Assembly: GCF_964204645.1 (NCBI RefSeq)
Contig: NC_134036.1
Location: 6,521,600-6,585,599, forward strand
Length of the DNA: 64,000 nt
Source of the DNA: Tubulanus polymorphus
Taxonomy: Eukaryota > Nemertea > Palaeonemertea > Tubulaniformes > Tubulanidae
Direction of reading: 5' to 3'
Below are positions 11,735 through 24,946 of this stretch, in pieces. The position numbers were made by a program, and so were the translations under genes. Below the pieces are notes generated by a model, which saw only the letters and a list, made by a program, of their open reading frames with translations, was not told the origin of the DNA and did no database searches. The stretch's first letter is position 1; every line of letters begins with the position of its first letter.

Positions 11735-14700
11735 TTGACGAATTTCGTTCATTCTGTCGCAGTGATGTTGTTCGGTATGGAACAGCGACTGAGAGCGCTG
11801 TTTATAGCATCGCTGATCGTCTGTCAAGTTCGCATCGCGCGCAATGATCGCGCAGACTCTATCGAGGAATCGTCTGTGACGGTAAGTTCGTCTTGTAACA
11901 ACACGTTGAACCAGCTAGATTCTACGTCCGGTTACATCGTTTCACCGAATTACCCTACGTTAACGAGCGGTGTTGAATGTCGTTGGTTCATCGACAGTTC
12001 TTTACCGGGAACTTTTCACGTCCAAGTTTTCTACGAAATCGCGCTTTCATTGTTTTGTAATGATAACTATCTTCTCGTCTACCAATCTGATAACAGATTC
12101 TGTGGCGATGGAAAACATGAAATTCGCCGTGACGATTCGATCTCGTTGATATTTAGGAGTGACGTCAATGGCGCGCGAGGTAGTCGGGTTTATATCATAT
12201 ACCATTTCGAACGAATCCGATTGAAAATCCGTAACGACTGCTATAGATTGAATTTAGTGAATGAATCAAAAACATCGACCGGATACAAATTGATGATGTA
12301 CCTAGATTATAGGTGCCGTTGGTTTTTCGAATGGAACGACATCCCAGTTGGTTTGGCGATGAATTTCACGTACGAAGATTTGGATTCAAAAGTATTTACC
12401 GGCACGGTAGTCGATCCAGCGACACAATTTCGAATCTATGATGGGTGGAGCACCAGCAGTGACCCGATAGCGCGAATTGGTTTCCAAAGCGGACATAAGC
12501 CGTCATCGTTTTACACGAAAACTAAAAAGGCAATGATTTCTGCGTCAAACCAACGCACAACGAGAACTATACTTTTAGTTCATACGTACAAAATATCAGA
12601 TTGGAACGTCTCTAATCCGTTGATTCAGATCTCTAATAACGAGTCGGGAGTGCTCATTCCCGATGACAACAGTTTACACGTAATAACTCGATCGAAACAC
12701 TTACACTGCTGGTCTATCACAGTGCAGGTGTTACAGTACGTCGTCTTTAAGTGGACACGTGATCTCGTCACATCAGGTGATGTCATAGGTGTATATAAAC
12801 AAGACGGGTTACGCGTTGTAGGAACTGACATTTTACTCGGTTACAACTACCTGCAATCACTGAGTGTCAAATCTGACGGCTTTCTCGTCATACTGTGCGT
12901 TTTTACGAGGCCGAACATCACAGAACCGAATGTGAAAATTGACTTCAGAATGAAATCAACATCGATGTCAAAACTTCGCATTCATAAAGCTCCGCTAAGT
13001 GCCGAATTGTGGATACTCAAAGATTGAAACTCAAGCAAAGATTCGCAGCAGAGGTAAATATTTTTCAGTTAATGGATTCTGCTATCTGTATATTTTAGAT
13101 AAGACGCTCCAACACAATACCAATGCCATATTTCCATATTTTTCCTTCTACATCGAGGACGTTAGAGTATCGTGTTAATCTGTTAGAAATCAAATGGAAA
13201 GTCGATATTTATGAAGAGAATATGGAACTAACAGTTTTATCAGAGAACTGCGAGCGAGCTGGATTTTACATATTCGACGGTGGTAATTTCTCGGCTAGAC
13301 GATACGGTCCGTATTGTCCCGGTTCATCGGGTTATCGACGAAGTGTCATCGGTCTGATTACATCAGGTGGTCCTTTCATCGTAGCAGGCTATACTTATAA
13401 CCGACCTCCTAAGCCCCTGGTTCACGATAAGATTGCGAGATTACAGTTTCGTCCGACTGATTGTGACGGTTATGCTCTACGAAATGGAAAAATCCAGGTT
13501 ACAAAGACGTCACACTGTTTCAGGATTACACCAGAAAACCGAGCAGTACCATTACACAGAATTTACATATTATCACAGCACGAATATGAAATTGGTGAAT
13601 GTGTGCCTATTGTTATGACAATCTACATCGCGAGATGTAGATCTCAAATGCCACTCAGTATTGAGTTGAGTTGAGTTGCGTCTAAATTCCAGTCTCATAC
13701 TGCACACTGTTACATTCCGACAGGCGAATTTCCTCTCGAAATATCCGTACATCGTTGAATTACGGCGTATTTGTCAAACGTTGAAAATCCCTAACTCACC
13801 AACTACGACGCAGCGCGGCGAAGGCGATTGTGGAATTCTACAGTCGCCGAATTACCCATCACCTCTTGAAACTTCATCTGTCATATTGAAATACAAACTC
13901 TCGTTCAAATATAACAAATTAAGAATTCAGTTTTACCGATTTGTCATTAAAGCGATGGAAAGGACGTCGTGCATCGAGGAAAGCCAATACAGACCTGAAC
14001 CAGTGACATTCGTCCAGGAGTTTACTTACGCGGATTTTAATAAGTGGATAAGCGCTGCCCGCCACGTTACGAAACTATGCGATACGTTTGCTGAACCGGG
14101 AGTTATGTTTTACAGCATAAGGGATACATCGTTATGGTTTGAAGTGCAAAACCGAATACCCCCATTCAAGATACAATACATATTAGAAATACAGTTACCG
14201 GCGAAAAGGCGTGGAACTTTTTGTAAATTGGGGTTTAAATACTCGGGAATGTCATGCCTAAAATATGTCAGAGATGAACGTTTGAATTGGGAGAATGCTG
14301 AATTGTATTGTAGACAGAAGTACGGGGGACATCTACTCAGTATCAACTCACAACAGGAAATGATTTCGATTAAACCACTATTTGCTATATACCCGCTGAT
14401 TAATATGGCGTTTTCAAAGAAAGCGCTCTTAATGATGATTGGACTGAAGAAAATGGTAATTTAGTTCGTATTCTAAGTATCACAAAGTGTCTATTAAAAT
14501 GATTATAAGAATATCAAATTATTATATTTCAAGAAAAATAATGGTTTTTACATGTGGACGGATGGTAAACCATTGAGCTACACTGAGTGGTATAAACCTG
14601 CAAATAACGACACGATACCAGAAGTTATTCGAGGATTGATATCTCCTCTTAGAAAACAACCGATAAATGATGAAAATATGCTGTGTACAGCGATGATACT

Positions 14701-17700
14701 TAATAACCCACGCGGTTCGGCGAACTGGGTTCGATTCCCCTGCGAACTCGAAGAAAGTCACACGAGTTTCGTTTGCGAAACCAAAAGAATCGATGTGAAT
14801 ACAGATTTAGATGGTAATACAACGAGTAATTCATCATCCGGAGCTTACAGACAACACCTTTCGAATAGGGATAAGATGAATGCCAATTGTACAGTAGGTT
14901 GGTTAAGCATAGGAGGAAAATGTTACCAGATCCTGACTGAATGGCACACGAATCAAAGTTTACATACCAATAGCGCAAGTCAAATGTGTCATGGAATCCG
15001 CGGTGAAATAGGTACGATAAATGATCTGATACACACTAAAATGTTGATTGCCAGATTCCAATATCAGCACCAGTATGGCGCTATTCTAGCTAAACGATTT
15101 AGCAATCAGTGGATGGAAATAAAAGCGGTTGTAACGAGTGATGAAATAGCTTATAATCATTCTGTTTATTGGGTATTGATATCCTGGTATAATCAATCAG
15201 ATACAGCGCATTCTGTATTGTGTTCCTACAATGTAACTGATGAAGAGTTAGCTTCTATAAGCGGTTGTAAATCGTGGCAGTTTGAATGTAACGATCAAAG
15301 ATGTATCAGCGACCATCGCGTATGTGATACCAGACACGACTGTCAACACGGTGAAGATGAACTCGATTGTTCGGATATCAATTTACACAGTCAGTTTCAA
15401 TGCAATGATGGTCAGGTTGTATCCATAAGTGGTTTCTGTGATTTCATACAGGATTGTGTGGAAGGTTCTGATGAGAACTCGTGTATTTATTCCCCGTGTT
15501 TGTCCGAAGAATTTTCCTGTAAAAGTGGTCAATGTGTCAGTATGTCTAAACGATGCGATAGTGTGACTGATTGCAATGACGGTTCTGATGAAGTGGGATG
15601 CATCGCTCAACTGTGTAAGGGATTCCTATGTAACAGTGGTGACTGTATCAGTTCTCAGTTGTATCAGGATGGTGTCGTGGATTGTAGTGGAAGCCTCCAA
15701 GAAGATGAATTAGTATTAGCTACTAATGTTACAGTGAATCCTAAGGTTAATTGTAATAATGAAAACTACTGTACGACTAACTTCACAAATCTTTGTGCGA
15801 AATCTGATGAACAAAGATGTTCTTTCAATTCTCCTCATTGTTATTCAAGACGTCACAGATGTATTCTAGAAAGAATGACGAATGGTTTCCCAGTTTGTAG
15901 AAATCTCGAGCACGTGTTGAGATGTGAAGAATTTGAATGCCCAGCTGGTACTGTAAAATGTCCAGCATCGTACTGTATACCGATCAGACAGGTGTGCGAT
16001 GGTCAATCAGATTGTCCTAATTCAGAAGATGAACTAAACTGCGATGCACTTTCCTGTCCAGGAATGTTTAAATGTGGTCAGGAAAATCGATGCACTCCAC
16101 AATCTGAAGTTTGTAATGGTGTCGGAAATTGTAAATATACAACTGATGACGAGGCTTTCTGTAACGTCACCTGTCGTGAAGGTTGTAAGTGTCAAGGTCA
16201 TTTGATCGATTGTAAAAATTCCGGTTTAACAAATATTACCGGTCTTTACCCGGCATCAACTCGAGTTTTAATTTTGTCAAATAACGAAATTATCTTGGAT
16301 ATGTCGACATTCTTTTCGTATATCTATTTGCGAATGCTCAACATTTCCTACAATGAATTGTCATATATTTTACCAAACTCGTTCTCAAACCTGCATAATC
16401 TACATACATTAGACCTTACAAACAACAATATAACGTCTGTATTTGCTAATACATTCGCCGGTTTGTACAGTTTGAAAGAGTTATTGATAACTGAAAATCC
16501 AATAAGTCATTTAGAGGATGATACGTTCAAAGATTTGAAGTCACTTAAAATTATCGACCTTCACGGACTTAGTTTGTCGGTTATTGGCAGGAATGTGTTT
16601 CGAGGTTTATCTACATTACAGTTATTGAATATCAACAGTAACAGAATCCATCATATTTCGCTTTACGCATTTTCTGGATTAATTTCACTTGAAATCCTGG
16701 ATGTAACCAACAACTACAAAGTTATTGCTGTCGACAGAAAGGTTTTCGACAATCTGACATCGTTAATCTCACTAAGGTCGGATGCTTACAAATTTTGCTG
16801 CATGGCTCCGAATGTTGACCAGTGCCTTCCGGAAGCCGATCAATTTTCCTCCTGTTCTGATCTGATGGGTAACACAGTCCTCAGAGCTATTATTTGGGTC
16901 ATCGCTTCATTCAGTTTTATCGCTAACGGAATTGTCATTTCTCTTCGCATTCAAACGATTCGATTCTATTCAAATCAATCTTCGGACATCATCATCATTA
17001 ATGTAGCTGTGTGCGATTTTATGATGTCTATGTATTTGTTTCTGATCGCTGGAGCCGATTATACTTATAAGGGAATTTACTTTCTCTATTCAGAATCATG
17101 GACGGACAGTTTGTTTTGTCGTCTCGCTGGAGTCGTGGTCACTATTTCCTGTGAAGGTTCATTGATATTTTTACTCATCATGACACGTCACAGATATTCA
17201 AATGTCGTTAATCCATTTTCTGGAAACCAAATTACATCTCCAAAACATGTGCGCTTTATTTGTTGCACATGTTGGATTTTATTGTGTGCTATTGCATTAC
17301 TACCTCTTACACCTTTTCCTTACTTTGGAAACAACTTCTACGGCACTACTGGAGTTTGTTTAGCAATAAATTTAATTTCAATTGATGTCGACGCCTGGGA
17401 ATATTCATTCGCTATTTTTGCCGTGGTTAACTCGGTCATACTTGCTACGATAATGGCGACTTATGCGCAAATGTACAGACTCGTATCAGGAAGCAGGTCT
17501 GGTTCTGGTAGAGCTGATCCCACCGAACTGATTCTGGCACGCAGGAGTTTGGTGATAAATCTTTGTAATTTATTTTGCTGGCTGCCGTTGATTATCGTTC
17601 AGTTTTGCGCCGTATTACGGGTAGAAATACCGAATCAAGTGGCGGCTTGGCTGGCGGTTCTTTTCTTACCGATCAACTCGTCCCTCAATCCCTTTCTTTA

Positions 17701-17770
17701 CACCATACTGACTATCGATATGAAATCCATACGAGCAAAAACTAAACGCAGGCAACATCGAGGCAATTAG
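11735..17770 (+). pseudogene. CUB/CTLD/LDLa/LRR 7TM receptor (GRL101-like), damaged copy (unit 1)
   Basis: Three exons correspond to the intact unit 2 gene: 11,735-12,994 (signal peptide, CUB-like domains), 13,099-14,455 (CUB-like domains, first half of a C-type lectin domain) and 14,534-17,770 (rest of the lectin domain, a second lectin-like domain, LDLa repeats, leucine-rich repeats and seven TM segments). Two lesions distinguish this copy. The intron 1 donor is CCG|CTAAGT instead of CCG|GTAAGT (GT to CT at 12,995). In addition, 13 extra bases at about 13,662-13,676 (a GAGTT stutter) shift the frame and create a stop at 13,674. Exon 3 remains open for 1,072 codons from its first ATG and includes a complete 7TM domain with NPFLY in TM7, so an N-terminally truncated receptor is conceivable. 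More likely it is a young pseudogene. Confidence 0.8.
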
Positions 17771-19640
17771 ACTAACTGCTACAGTCTAGCTATATATATT
17801 ACTCTGATACATATTCAGTTGACAACATTAAATAATCTCAATTTACTGAAATACCTCGGAGTGTCCACATCTACAATAACTGCTTAGGGATGGGGAAGAT
17901 ATTATGTCACGTCGGTCGGCAATCGCTCCCTGGACTCAACACTCAATGCGCGCCATTCAGGTCACGTAACCCGATTGCTCCTGCGCGAAATTAATATACC
18001 GAGCTAAATTTCACAGCCGTAGTGCCTATATCTGTCATCAGCACCAATAACCGGAAGGAGATTCAAATAATGCATTTCCTGCAATTTACTAAACCTGATC
18101 GTAACTTATATACATGTTTTCCATCTTTTGATGAAATGTTGGATATTTTTGAGGCACACAATGCCTAAAATTGAGCTATTAACGAAACCCCCCCTCCTTT
18201 TAACGTTCCAGTATATTTGATATTGCAAACGTGTTACGTTTCGGTCAAAGGTCACACAATTCAGATGATAAACCCATGGTTCATATATTGACGCACTTAC
18301 TGACTGGATTCTTAGAAAAAAGATAAAATATACGGACCTGTAAAAAGGGTTTTCTGCGAAACAGTCGGAAAACATAACAAACACTCGTATCCGAATAAGC
18401 CGGAAAAAAATATCCGATAGTGCATGAATAAAACAATCGGTCAAATGAATCGAAGCAATTGAAAATCCGCGCACCAGCACCTCATTCTAGAAAATTACGA
18501 GAGAATGTTATAACATGTTTTTCTTAAACTCTTAATTACGTATGACTGCGTTTACTTTATTCTGTTTGTTGTTTATGCCATCTAAATATATAGTATTTAC
18601 ATGTTTACTTATTTACATATTTACATCTTGCCCAAAATGCCGTTCATGGCGCGTGGCGAGATAATGTTTTGTAACATCTTTTCTTATGATGTCAATAAAC
18701 TAATATTATATTAAAAAAAAAACCCAGCAATCCCATCAGATGGCGAGACTAGCAGTAAGTCATCCGTTGTCAGTATTAGATCGTTTCAATGGAGTAACGA
18801 TTACATGGATTAATCAAAGAAACGGGAAGCCCGCAATACTAGGTATCCCAACTGGCGTGACGAGCAGAAGGTCTCCCGTTCTCAAAATAAGTTCATTTTA
18901 AATGAAGAATGAACTGGATTTTGGACTCCCGAATCCATAAATTATCACAGGACTGACCGAATATGAAATGAATTCACTTTTCTACTCGGATACTGGCTGA
19001 ATACGCGTCCAATGGACGGCTTTCGCGTTGATCGCATGTTGGTCGTGAGCACACCACATCGGCGCATGCTGATATTTTTTGCTAACGAAAATCATTCATA
19101 TTCTTAATTTGCCGGGAAATGAATCTAATTGCTTCGAACGTCTAGAGTTCTTGGAACCAACCCCACACCTCCTCTACTCCGTCTGACCTGTCCGTGGAAC
19201 AAAACCTATCGTTCAAATAACTAACAGTAAATTCTGCCCCAGCCGCTTTTATGCCCCTCGTCCTTGTTCGATCTATTTACATTCTAGATTGACCACACCA
19301 CCCGTACGTCCATTTAAAAAGCCCCTCCTATCAACCAACGAATTGCATGATATTATGCTTAAATTGTGGGACTACCATTAAAATCGAAAATTTCCGAGAG
19401 TCGCTCGACGATGATATTAGGATTCTGCATTTTGTAGAATCACTGTTTGACATTATTTTTTTGATATCTCTCATATATACATACATTTCCTTAAGAGAGC
19501 CCCGCTCAGAGAAGTACGAACATTTTTTTGGCCCCTCTCCGTACAAAGTTACTACATTATTTGTTTACCCTTCCCCAAACGTATGTCCTATTCGAACGCT
19601 CGCTTATAAAATTTACCACGAACGCACGCATCCGCAGCCC
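17771..19640. other. Intergenic, no gene seen
   Basis: AT-rich DNA downstream of the receptor gene. A minus-strand frame at 18,106-18,480 is not kept intact in unit 2 (small indels and an altered N-terminus), which argues against coding. Homopolymer runs near 18,190 and 18,715 differ in length between units. Confidence 0.5.
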
Positions 19641-19678
19641 CCAGAGCCATTCCAAGAGGCTGCGCTTGGGCCAGTGAA

Positions 19679-20349
19679 GGGTGTTCGAACATCGCTGAAT
19701 CACTGAATCACTGAAACGCTGAAACGCTGATTATCATATCAATTTTGCTGATTCATTGAATTTATTTCTAAATACGCTGAATCCATGTAGATTTTACATA
19801 TTCTAAGGAAAGTGTATCATTAGATCGATTCATTGAATATATTTTGTGACATTCGTTAAAAATTCAGTTGGACTAGGGTAACCGGACGTATTTTGCGGAG
19901 AGCGGTAATGGCTTTCGGCTAACGTCATCGGTACTTCGATGTCTTACAGCTTTATCAGGGATTCGCCCTGGGAACCCGCGTTTCAGATATGATAGAAAAA
20001 TACACAAAACAAATCATGACGATTGTAATGTGAGGCAACGATTGGAATCAAATAGTTGACTGCTGGATATAGTCACAAATAAACTGGCGTTTGTTTGTCC
20101 TGCCAGGCCGCTTACCGCGAATTCGATTCAATATTAGAGCGCTATTAACATCTTTAATCTTGCTCTAAAGGCATTACCGTCATCAAATATGCTGTCATTT
20201 ATATGCTGTTTATCATTTATTATAGCCTACATTGCTGTTTTACAATTATTTGAAAAAAAATCAATGAAATGACAAAGGATTATAATTAACACAGAATTGA
20301 GCGTTTCGGCAATTCTGTGATTCTGTGATTCAGCGAAGTTCGAACACCC
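19679..20349. mobile_element. Foldback-type element with GCTGAATCA-rich ends (unit 1)
   Basis: The left end GGGTGTTCGAACATCGCTGA is matched in inverse by a right end containing TCAGCGAAGTTCGAACACCC (ending near 20,349). Inside each end are short direct repeats (GAATCACT, GAAACGCTGA). Just outside, CCATTCC...CTGCGC..GGGCC occurs in the same orientation on both sides, as a longer flanking direct repeat. The interior is AT-rich with no coding sequence. The unit 2 copy is at 42,773-43,433. Confidence 0.55.
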
Positions 20350-20976
20350 GCTCCCGTCTGTGCTATGGAACCATTCCGAAAAACTGCGCAATGGGCCTGT
20401 CCCCCTCCCCTCCAAGAACCATTCTGAAACGTTGTCTATGGACCGGCAACATGGTCAGAACATATAAGGCCAAGTCCAATCATACTAATTTTGATCCAAA
20501 GATTACGTGTATGAATGTCTTAACCGATGTTTTGAACAACTCAGTGTGAGTGAACCGTGTCTGCACTTTTACGATGCTGCGTTGCGTGTCCGAAGTCAGG
20601 TCAGGTCAGTAGATTACTAAGGAAATGAACCTGAACTAAAGAAACAGCCATGCACGGTATCATTACCTTCTGGATCAAATCGGGAGTCCTTCCTCTTGGC
20701 AAGAGTTCATTGCGACTCGAAACGCATAGACTGTATACAAATATATCCCGATTCGTTTGAATAGTTTATGATATGACATTTCACCATTCACAATGAATAG
20801 CGAATATTCATTTTTTCGCAATGACAAATCTCGACTACTGAGTTAATTCTGTCAGATTTCTGAGCATCGACTTTTAATTTCGGTGCCGAGAATAAACTGC
20901 GAACTTCTAAAAATGATACACGGCTTTCATTCGCGTTTAAGTATTTAGATAGTCAGTCTTCAAATTAACGTCAATC
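20350..20976. other. Upstream region of the single-exon GPCR, unit 1
   Basis: No gene is seen. It contains a GTCAGGTCAGGTCAG stutter at about 20,595 and leads directly to the ATG at 20,977. The region is conserved in unit 2 with several small changes. Confidence 0.4.
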
Positions 20977-21930
20977 ATGAATTCTACCCAGCCGCAAATT
21001 GGTCGCCCTTACGCTAGTTTCATCGTGCTCATGTCCGTGGTAAACAGATCCGGCGCATCCCGATACTTGTCATCAGTCATTCTAGCCGTTCTGTTCGCGT
21101 TAGGAGCCTTCGGAAATTCGGCTACTTTCCTGATAATGACGACCCAAAGATTCCGCAACTTATCTTACGTCAACTATCTTATCGTTTTGTCTTTGACTGA
21201 TTTCGTGATCTGTATCAATTTCACGTTAATGCCCGTCCTGCAATTCGCTCTGTTCAATCAACGCGTAGATCCGATATTCCTGATGAAATCGCTGATCAGT
21301 TGCCGGATCTACGAGTTTGTAATGGCGCTCGCGTCATCTACTAGTTCCTGGTTGATAGTAGCTATATCTCTGGAACGCGCGGCCGTCGTGTTCTTCCCGT
21401 TCGCATCTCGTTCGATATGTACACCGACATTCGCCAGATTTACTATAACGATTATAACCGCGGCGAACGCGCTGTTCATATATTTCCTACCCATAATGTC
21501 GAAACAGTATTCGGAACGGTATCTCGGCTGTTACTACGAATCGTCTAACCAACTTCAATTCCTCACCGTAATCGTCATCTACCTTTACATCGTCCCGTTA
21601 ACCGTGATAATCGCGTCGAATACCGTTATAGTAATTCGGTTACTATTCGCGGGTTCGAAATTCGTATCGTCCGATAGGAAAACAACGAAATCGAAACGTA
21701 CGACGATAATGCTCGTAACGGTTTCACTGGCGTTCGCGACGTTTACGCTACCGTCCACTATCACCACGTTATCGCCGATCCCTTTCGGACTGAAACAATT
21801 TCTTTACGATATATTCGTCCAGTTTCACGTTTGTAACTATGTCGTTAACTTTTACGTATATCTTTTACTGGGAAGAAAGATTCGCGAATATTTCTGCGCA
21901 AAAGTCTGTTGCAGAATATCGGACCAATAG
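20977..21930 (+). CDS. Class A GPCR, single exon, intact (unit 1)
   Basis: An intronless 317-residue seven-TM protein, about the usual length for a short class A receptor. The N-terminus has two NxS/T sites (NSTQ, NRSG). TM1 carries the GN motif (FGNSATFLIM), and TM2 has LSLTDFVICINF. A TM3 cysteine (ISCRIYEF) can pair with the second-loop cysteine (LGCYYESS). The DRY position is ERA (ISLERAAVVFFP). TM7 has NFYVY in place of NPxxY, followed by a basic helix 8 (GRKIREYFCAK) and cysteines for palmitoylation. It looks like an invertebrate peptide-receptor type GPCR, ligand unknown. The unit 2 protein differs at only four residues, and both frames are open, unlike most neighbouring genes. The start is the first ATG, 44 nt after a stop-rich leader. 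Confidence 0.85.
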   Translation: MNSTQPQIGRPYASFIVLMSVVNRSGASRYLSSVILAVLFALGAFGNSATFLIMTTQRFRNLSYVNYLIVLSLTDFVICINFTLMPVLQFALFNQRVDPIFLMKSLISCRIYEFVMALASSTSSWLIVAISLERAAVVFFPFASRSICTPTFARFTITIITAANALFIYFLPIMSKQYSERYLGCYYESSNQLQFLTVIVIYLYIVPLTVIIASNTVIVIRLLFAGSKFVSSDRKTTKSKRTTIMLVTVSLAFATFTLPSTITTLSPIPFGLKQFLYDIFVQFHVCNYVVNFYVYLLLGRKIREYFCAKVCCRISDQ

Positions 21931-22991
21931 AAATTGATATCATCTCAATCCGTTATAACGTGAAAAATCATTACGGTGTATTTGTTAGAGAATGTCTGGA
22001 GAATTTTCATTTGTTAAATCACTATTTATATGTATAGAATTTGTACCAAGTTGCGACTATAAGGCGAACCGCATATGCGCAATGAGACACAAAGAGGACA
22101 ATGAGGATGAAAGGGCCAACTGGCTCATGCATCTACTACTAAATTGTGAAAAAAAGATACACGTGTACAATACAGTTAATTTCATTTTTCTCCCAAAAAT
22201 CAAAAATAGATTTCGAAATTAATTTTCAAAAAAATTTCAAAATTTAATCCCAAAAAGAAAAGAGTTTTTCTGATCATTTTTGTCTTTCTGTTTCGAGCAG
22301 TCGAAAAGATCGCTTTTCCGGTATTGGGCTGTTATAAAATGAATTATCAACAGTAAATCTACTCACCATTAATTTCTTTAAGCTGTTTCAGAGCCATCCC
22401 GATCTATGTATCGACTCACGTCGCTAGGGCTATCATGAGACGTAGATTTCACCCTGTTATCTGTAAAATATAAACCAACAGTGAACTTACAGTAAAAGAA
22501 ATCTAAGTTTAATATCCTGGTGCAGAACAGACAGACGTAGAAATTGAAATGAGACCGGTCCCGGCACGCGACTTAAAAATCAGTAAATTCGAGAATGTTT
22601 GCGGAGTCTCCCATACATAGAAATCCATTTCAAAACACGACAGTGTTAAGCCATACGCGGGCTTATCGCGGCATTTCAATATTCCATCCTCGAGCAAAAA
22701 TCGAGTTAAATTTATCGAATAATAAATCCCACAACCTGGAAAACATATATAGCATATCGGGTGCATAATTGCATATTTTTTACATCATTTCGAAGATTGA
22801 AATCAACTTTTAGCGATAGAAAAACCTTCGAGGCTCGTGTCTTTAATTTTTCGTATTTTCAATAGACACTATGAACATTATCGCCACCTATCAGTTTTAT
22901 GGGCATTCAAACGAATGTAAAATACACTATAAAGCATACAAGTGTCGTTTGAGCCGCCAGGTTTGACTAGTTTGCCATCTAGCGAAAAATT
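21931..22991. other. Downstream region, one exon-like minus-strand frame
   Basis: No confident gene. On the minus strand, after a TTTTCCAG acceptor-like site near 22,740, a frame to 22,509 reads CGIYYSINLTRF, then KPAYGLTLSCFEMDFYVWETP, then STSVCSAPGY and stops. It is conserved in unit 2 (45,647-45,904) apart from a Cys-to-Phe change. It could be the last exon of a secreted or extracellular protein whose other exons I cannot place. Confidence 0.3.
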
Positions 22992-23732
22992 GGGTAACTA
23001 GGTCAGTCAAGCGTTACGCGTCATCGTAAAAAAAACATTACATCAACGCACCTCATATGACGTCGCCAGCAAACTTCTTAATTAACGGGTTATCAATATA
23101 ACTGGCGCCATTCATATCGGGGAATTTGTGGTAACTAAACCGAATTTACGGAAAATGTGATACAGTCGTTATTTGGGGGTCTCAGTCTCTCACCGATTTT
23201 GAAACCGTTTCCCCTGTTCGCAAATAGGGTAACATTTGAACCTGTCTAGATTGCTTTCGTTTCGTTTTCATTAGAAAAGCGTTCATTCATTCGATCAGCT
23301 GAGTATATGGAATACTATACAGCGAAACCTGATAACAACGAACTTCACGGGACCAGAAAATCAGTTCGTTATCACCGATAGTTCTTCACGTCCAGTATGA
23401 AAACAATTTAATTTTCTTACTCTGGACACTTTTTTCTATTTACAATATCCGACGAATCGTTGTATCCGAGTTCGTTATGACGAGGTTGCACTGTGTTATT
23501 GGGTGGTCGACGAGAATAAGAATCGAGGAAGAAATAACTGGAATAGGAGAAAATAGAAATCGATTTTAAACAACTGAAATGTGTAAATCGAGGCGAACTA
23601 ACCATTCGATAACTTGTCTTACTTTGGAAAGTATCAAAATGAGACCCCGGTAACACTGAGAGTATAACCTAAGGGTTGTAGCGTATGTATATTTTCTAGT
23701 CTCCTGTAGATCGCTGTAGCTCTCAGTTGAAA

Positions 23733-23990
23733 CGCTTTTTTCAATAAATAGAAACACGAAATAAGAATCAAATTCTACTAGGCCTGATCGAAAACAACGC
23801 CTTCAGTTGATTTCGAAAGCGACGCCACGAGACTAATCGCTTTTTTCATTAAATAGAAACACGAAATAAGAATCAAATTCTACTAGGCCTGATCGAAAAC
23901 AACGCCTTCAGTTGATTTCGAAAGCGACGCCACGAGACTAATCGCTTTTTTCATTAAATAGAAACACGAATGAGAACTAACGTCAGAGTT
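23733..23990. repeat. 105-bp tandem repeat, unit 2 (two full units plus partial)
   Basis: The CGCTTTTTTCA/CGCTTTTTTCAA start occurs at 23,733, 23,838 and 23,943, exactly 105 bp apart. Unit 1 has only two starts. The extra repeat accounts for the jump in offset between the two large units from 22,992 to 23,097. Confidence 0.9.
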
Positions 23991-24702
23991 AAACTACGGT
24001 CACTGCTGCTGCTGCTGCTGCTGTTAGAGGTTTGATCATTTGTAGACATGTTTTTTCTCGCTGCTCCTGCGCGTCTCAACGTGAAAATACATCGAATAGT
24101 TATCAGAACCACTATCACTGTCGGGATTATAGTAAATATAGGAGCGCGGACAAACACATCATAGTATCTCAGATATCTATTTGTAGCTAATGGTGTCAAC
24201 CTTTGAGTCCATCTCTCATGCCCAGTGGACGGTTGACGTGTATAGTACTTCAAAAACTCCCTAGCCTTGTCACAAACCGGAATCATCGGAACTAAAAGGA
24301 TATGGACATAGCATTTCCTCATACTTATGATTCTAACAGCCTCCAGGGGCCACAAACGACGATATATCTGTATATAGCTATTAACAATGTTATCAGATTG
24401 CTGATAACCGAAAACACAACTAGAATGGTTTTAGTGTACGAATACATGCGCTTCATAACGTGGTTTATTTCAGCAGTCATGTCCAGTAACAGTGTGTGAC
24501 TGTAGAGCCGATATTGAAAGTCAAATACGATATAAGACAAACAAGCAAAAATGTCCGCAACAGCCAAACATCTCAAATAAAACATACTGGTGTTGTTTGA
24601 ACGTTCTTTACTGAGAATGATAAAAGACAGTAAGTTGGCGCCGAAACAGTAGATGACTATGCTTAGAATAACGTAGGTCGTGATCTGTAGATACAGATTC
24701 AC
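23954..24702 (-). pseudogene. Class A GPCR fragment, same lesions as unit 1 (unit 2)
   Basis: Both partial frames (24,702-24,325 with TM1-TM3, and 24,355-23,954 with TM4-TM5) translate identically to unit 1, including the frameshift between CGP and PLEAVR and the end in TM6. Upstream, an additional minus-strand frame that is open in unit 1 (1,602-1,805) is interrupted here by a one-base change near 24,799 (TAA for AAA context), so that frame is unlikely to be coding. The fragment was already dead when the 23-kb unit duplicated. Confidence 0.7.
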
Positions 24703-24946
24703 GTGAAACGGTTTGTAATCGGCGGATGAGGTATAAACCCTGCCTTCGCAGTTGTGGTTGTCAGGTCTGAGAAATTGAAGTCGAGAACCTGATCTGATTA
24801 ATTATCTAAAACCACCCTGCACATAGCACATTCACTCGACGTTGATAAAGAAATAATCGGTTCGAACTTTCGATTATATAAATCTTCTAAGACTCGGTGC
24901 AATCGCAGTTATCTGTGATATCCTCGATATATTAGAAGTTTAGTTC

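Larger units (their letters stand above)
1..22991. repeat. Tandem duplication, unit 1 (about 23 kb)
   Basis: The sequence starting at position 1 (GGGTAACTAGGTCAGTCAAG) recurs at 22,992 and again at 46,130, and everything between is collinear. Differences between units are scattered substitutions plus small indels (105, 61, 13, 9, 8, 5 bp and single bases). The unit holds a GPCR fragment, an integrase-like pseudogene, a HECT gene, a large 7TM receptor gene and a single-exon GPCR. Because the window opens inside the array, the true left edge of the unit cannot be placed. Low divergence implies a recent duplication, or two haplotypes joined in tandem by assembly. Confidence 0.95.

Noticed and set aside
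18106-18480. 124-codon minus-strand frame
   Set aside because: The unit 2 counterpart (41,200-41,529) has indels and a different N-terminus, and no domain or splice structure is seen.
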